Shown in pieces: positions 27,517 to 28,640 of a stretch of DNA of 28,640 bases. The stretch covers positions 1 through 28,640 of IMG/VR virus record IMGVR_UViG_3300045918_000450; one strand, 5' to 3'. The first letter of the stretch is position 1. Every line of letters begins with the position of its first letter. The stretch comes from a virus. The position numbers and the translations under genes were made by a program. Below the pieces are notes generated by a model that saw nothing but the letters and a program-made list of their open reading frames with translations, did no database searches and was not told the origin of the DNA.

Positions 27517-28640
27517 TCACTTACCCGCTCCATACAACCGCTCCACCGTTTCTGAGCGACTCAAAGTCTCGTCATCACCCCGTTGCTCAGCCAATAAATC
27601 CGCCAACGTCCGTAATTTCTTTGGTTCAGAATCATCAAACGTCGATTCATACACCACCCGTTTTAACTCAATCACCTCTGCACCCCCCGTTAAACCCGCT
27701 GGACGATTAACACCCTCGGAGTCCAAGCCCACGGCTTGTGACCCCACCCCCGCCGCAATCCCCGCTTGCTCTAACGCAGGTGTAAAATGCTCAACCGCAG
27801 GACGTGGAAACCATTCCACGTTATCGCTACTTTCAACCCGATGCTCAATCACCAAATTAACAATATCCTCACTAATCTCCTTCTTATAAGCCTTCATTTC
27901 CCTAGCCTGAGCGGTCAGGTGTTTCTTAATATGCTTCTTAGTCACCACCGCCACTTCACGCTGTGAAATACCCGTAATCTCAGGGCATTCGGCAACACAA
28001 ATAAACTGATTACCCACATACACATACAACCGTCCAATATCCGACTCGTCATACTTCAACACCGCAGGTTTACCCGCATATTCGGTCAACTCAGGCGCGA
28101 TATAATCCCGACCGTTAAACCGTATGCCCTTTTTACCCAGAATCCGCGTGGCCGCTGTCTCCGCCAGCAACATATCCAACGCCCGTTCACTGCTAATCCG
28201 CCGAACCGAACCGCCAAAAGACGCGGCTTGCTCATTAGGCGACTTACCACTCAACCCGCTGTGCGTATCCTGCCCATAAACGTGGTATGCCCACTTATCC
28301 AGCGTGCTTTGTAGCTCCGCTGCCGTCATTGATACTTCAACGACTTCCCCTGGAGTCATAATCCGTTGTGCAAATGATTTCATACCTCTAATCTGTTGCG
28401 CCTGAGTCACGTTATGCCCTGCAAAGCCAGGCAATAACTCCATCAAGCCATGCGACATCGTGCCTAAACTGCGCTCTATCGTGCCTTTCTCTTCTGACGC
28501 GAACGGTATACACAGGTCCTGCACAATCTCCAGCTCCACCAATGCCGTGCTAAAGTAATCCGACACATAATCCTTACCGTTATCCGTCCGTATCCGTTCA
28601 GGTACGCCCCAAAACAACACCGCCTTACGAAACGCCTGCC
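27517..28640 (-). CDS. DDE transposase MuA-like, C-terminal part (cut by window edge)
   Basis: The frame is open to the window edge; the ORF continues past GTG at 28620 (QAFRKAVLFWGVPERIRTDNG), so the N-terminal DNA-binding domains lie outside. The visible part has the second catalytic Asp in RTDNGKDY and the catalytic Glu in EEKGTIERSLGTM, the Mu/retroviral integrase DDE design, then the MuA beta-barrel domain (about residues 165-230: YIAPELTEYAGKPAVLKYDESDIGRLYVYV) and a C-terminal part with the basic, coiled segment that contacts MuB (RTLADLLAEQR). Near the end a translated palindrome (27716-27740) gives QAVGLDSEG. It should carry out replicative transposition. Confidence 0.92.
   Translation of the reverse strand, partial: QAFRKAVLFWGVPERIRTDNGKDYVSDYFSTALVELEIVQDLCIPFASEEKGTIERSLGTMSHGLMELLPGFAGHNVTQAQQIRGMKSFAQRIMTPGEVVEVSMTAAELQSTLDKWAYHVYGQDTHSGLSGKSPNEQAASFGGSVRRISSERALDMLLAETAATRILGKKGIRFNGRDYIAPELTEYAGKPAVLKYDESDIGRLYVYVGNQFICVAECPEITGISQREVAVVTKKHIKKHLTAQAREMKAYKKEISEDIVNLVIEHRVESSDNVEWFPRPAVEHFTPALEQAGIAAGVGSQAVGLDSEGVNRPAGLTGGAEVIELKRVVYESTFDDSEPKKLRTLADLLAEQRGDDETLSRSETVERLYGAGK
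27716..27740. repeat. Short palindrome translated in frame, GGAGTCCAAGCC type
   Basis: GGAGTCCAAGCCCACGGCTTGTGAC: left half identical to the portal element (16369), right half a near inverse. Encoded residues GSQAVGLDSEG in a flexible linker of the transposase. Confidence 0.65.

Noticed and set aside
1-28640. tRNA, rRNA, riboswitch or insertion sequence.
   Set aside because: I saw no cloverleaf, conserved ribosomal segment, riboswitch core or IS-type transposase. The only transposase is the phage's own MuA-like protein.

Overview
The window is the inside of a Mu-like (transposable) prophage, cut at both ends. Nearly every gene lies on the minus strand, so the phage reads from right to left: transposition and early genes at 28640-22263, the middle regulators GemA and Mor at 21847-21013, a strong terminator at about 20950, then packaging, head, neck and tail genes down to position 1. 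The DDE transposase is cut by the right edge and a tail-tip protein by the left edge. Repressor, ner, lysis genes, tail fibres and both attachment ends are not in the window. The tail module (tape measure, DUF2460-like, DUF2163-like, NlpC/P60, tip protein) is the type seen in long, flexible, siphovirus-like Mu relatives, not the contractile Mu tail. The host is probably a gammaproteobacterium: the type I-F CRISPR repeats, moderate GC and many short palindromes fit this, but the genus cannot be fixed from sequence alone.

Early region (right): transposase A, an 82-aa protein, the MuB-like ATPase, three small DNA-binding-type proteins, two unrecognised proteins, a complete DnaB-type replicative helicase (unexpected, since Mu borrows the host helicase) and a DUF3164 protein. 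Middle region: GemA (DUF1018) and the Mor activator. Late region: DUF2730, a winged-helix protein, small terminase candidate (DUF3486), large terminase, portal, a head-morphogenesis protein with a C-terminal HELGH metallopeptidase-like domain, gpG-like morphogenesis protein, a fused protease/major capsid protein, neck genes, tail tube, chaperone, tape measure and the tail-tip module.

The main discovery is a set of mini CRISPR arrays of type I-F inside this phage, with no cas genes in the window. Array A (21973-22180) has four 28-nt repeats and three 32-nt spacers; array B (10763-10850) has two repeats and one spacer; locus C (17825-17852) is a leader plus one repeat and no spacer; locus D (19532-19559) is a lone repeat. 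A, B and C share a leader box that resembles an IHF site at the same distance (42-43 nt) from the first repeat. Two of the four spacers match the phage's own genes imperfectly: A3 matches gemA (28/32) and B1 matches the end of the major capsid gene (25/32). Differences cluster in the seed and are mostly synonymous codon changes, as expected if the spacers came from homologous genes of related Mu-like phages. The simplest model is that the prophage lends crRNAs to a host I-F Cas system to exclude competing Mu-like phages while its own copy escapes.

The second theme is palindromes. At least four families of short palindromic elements fill intergenic gaps, sit directly after every CRISPR module, and in several genes are translated in frame. 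This density is unusual for a phage and suggests long residence in, or exchange with, a repeat-rich host genome.
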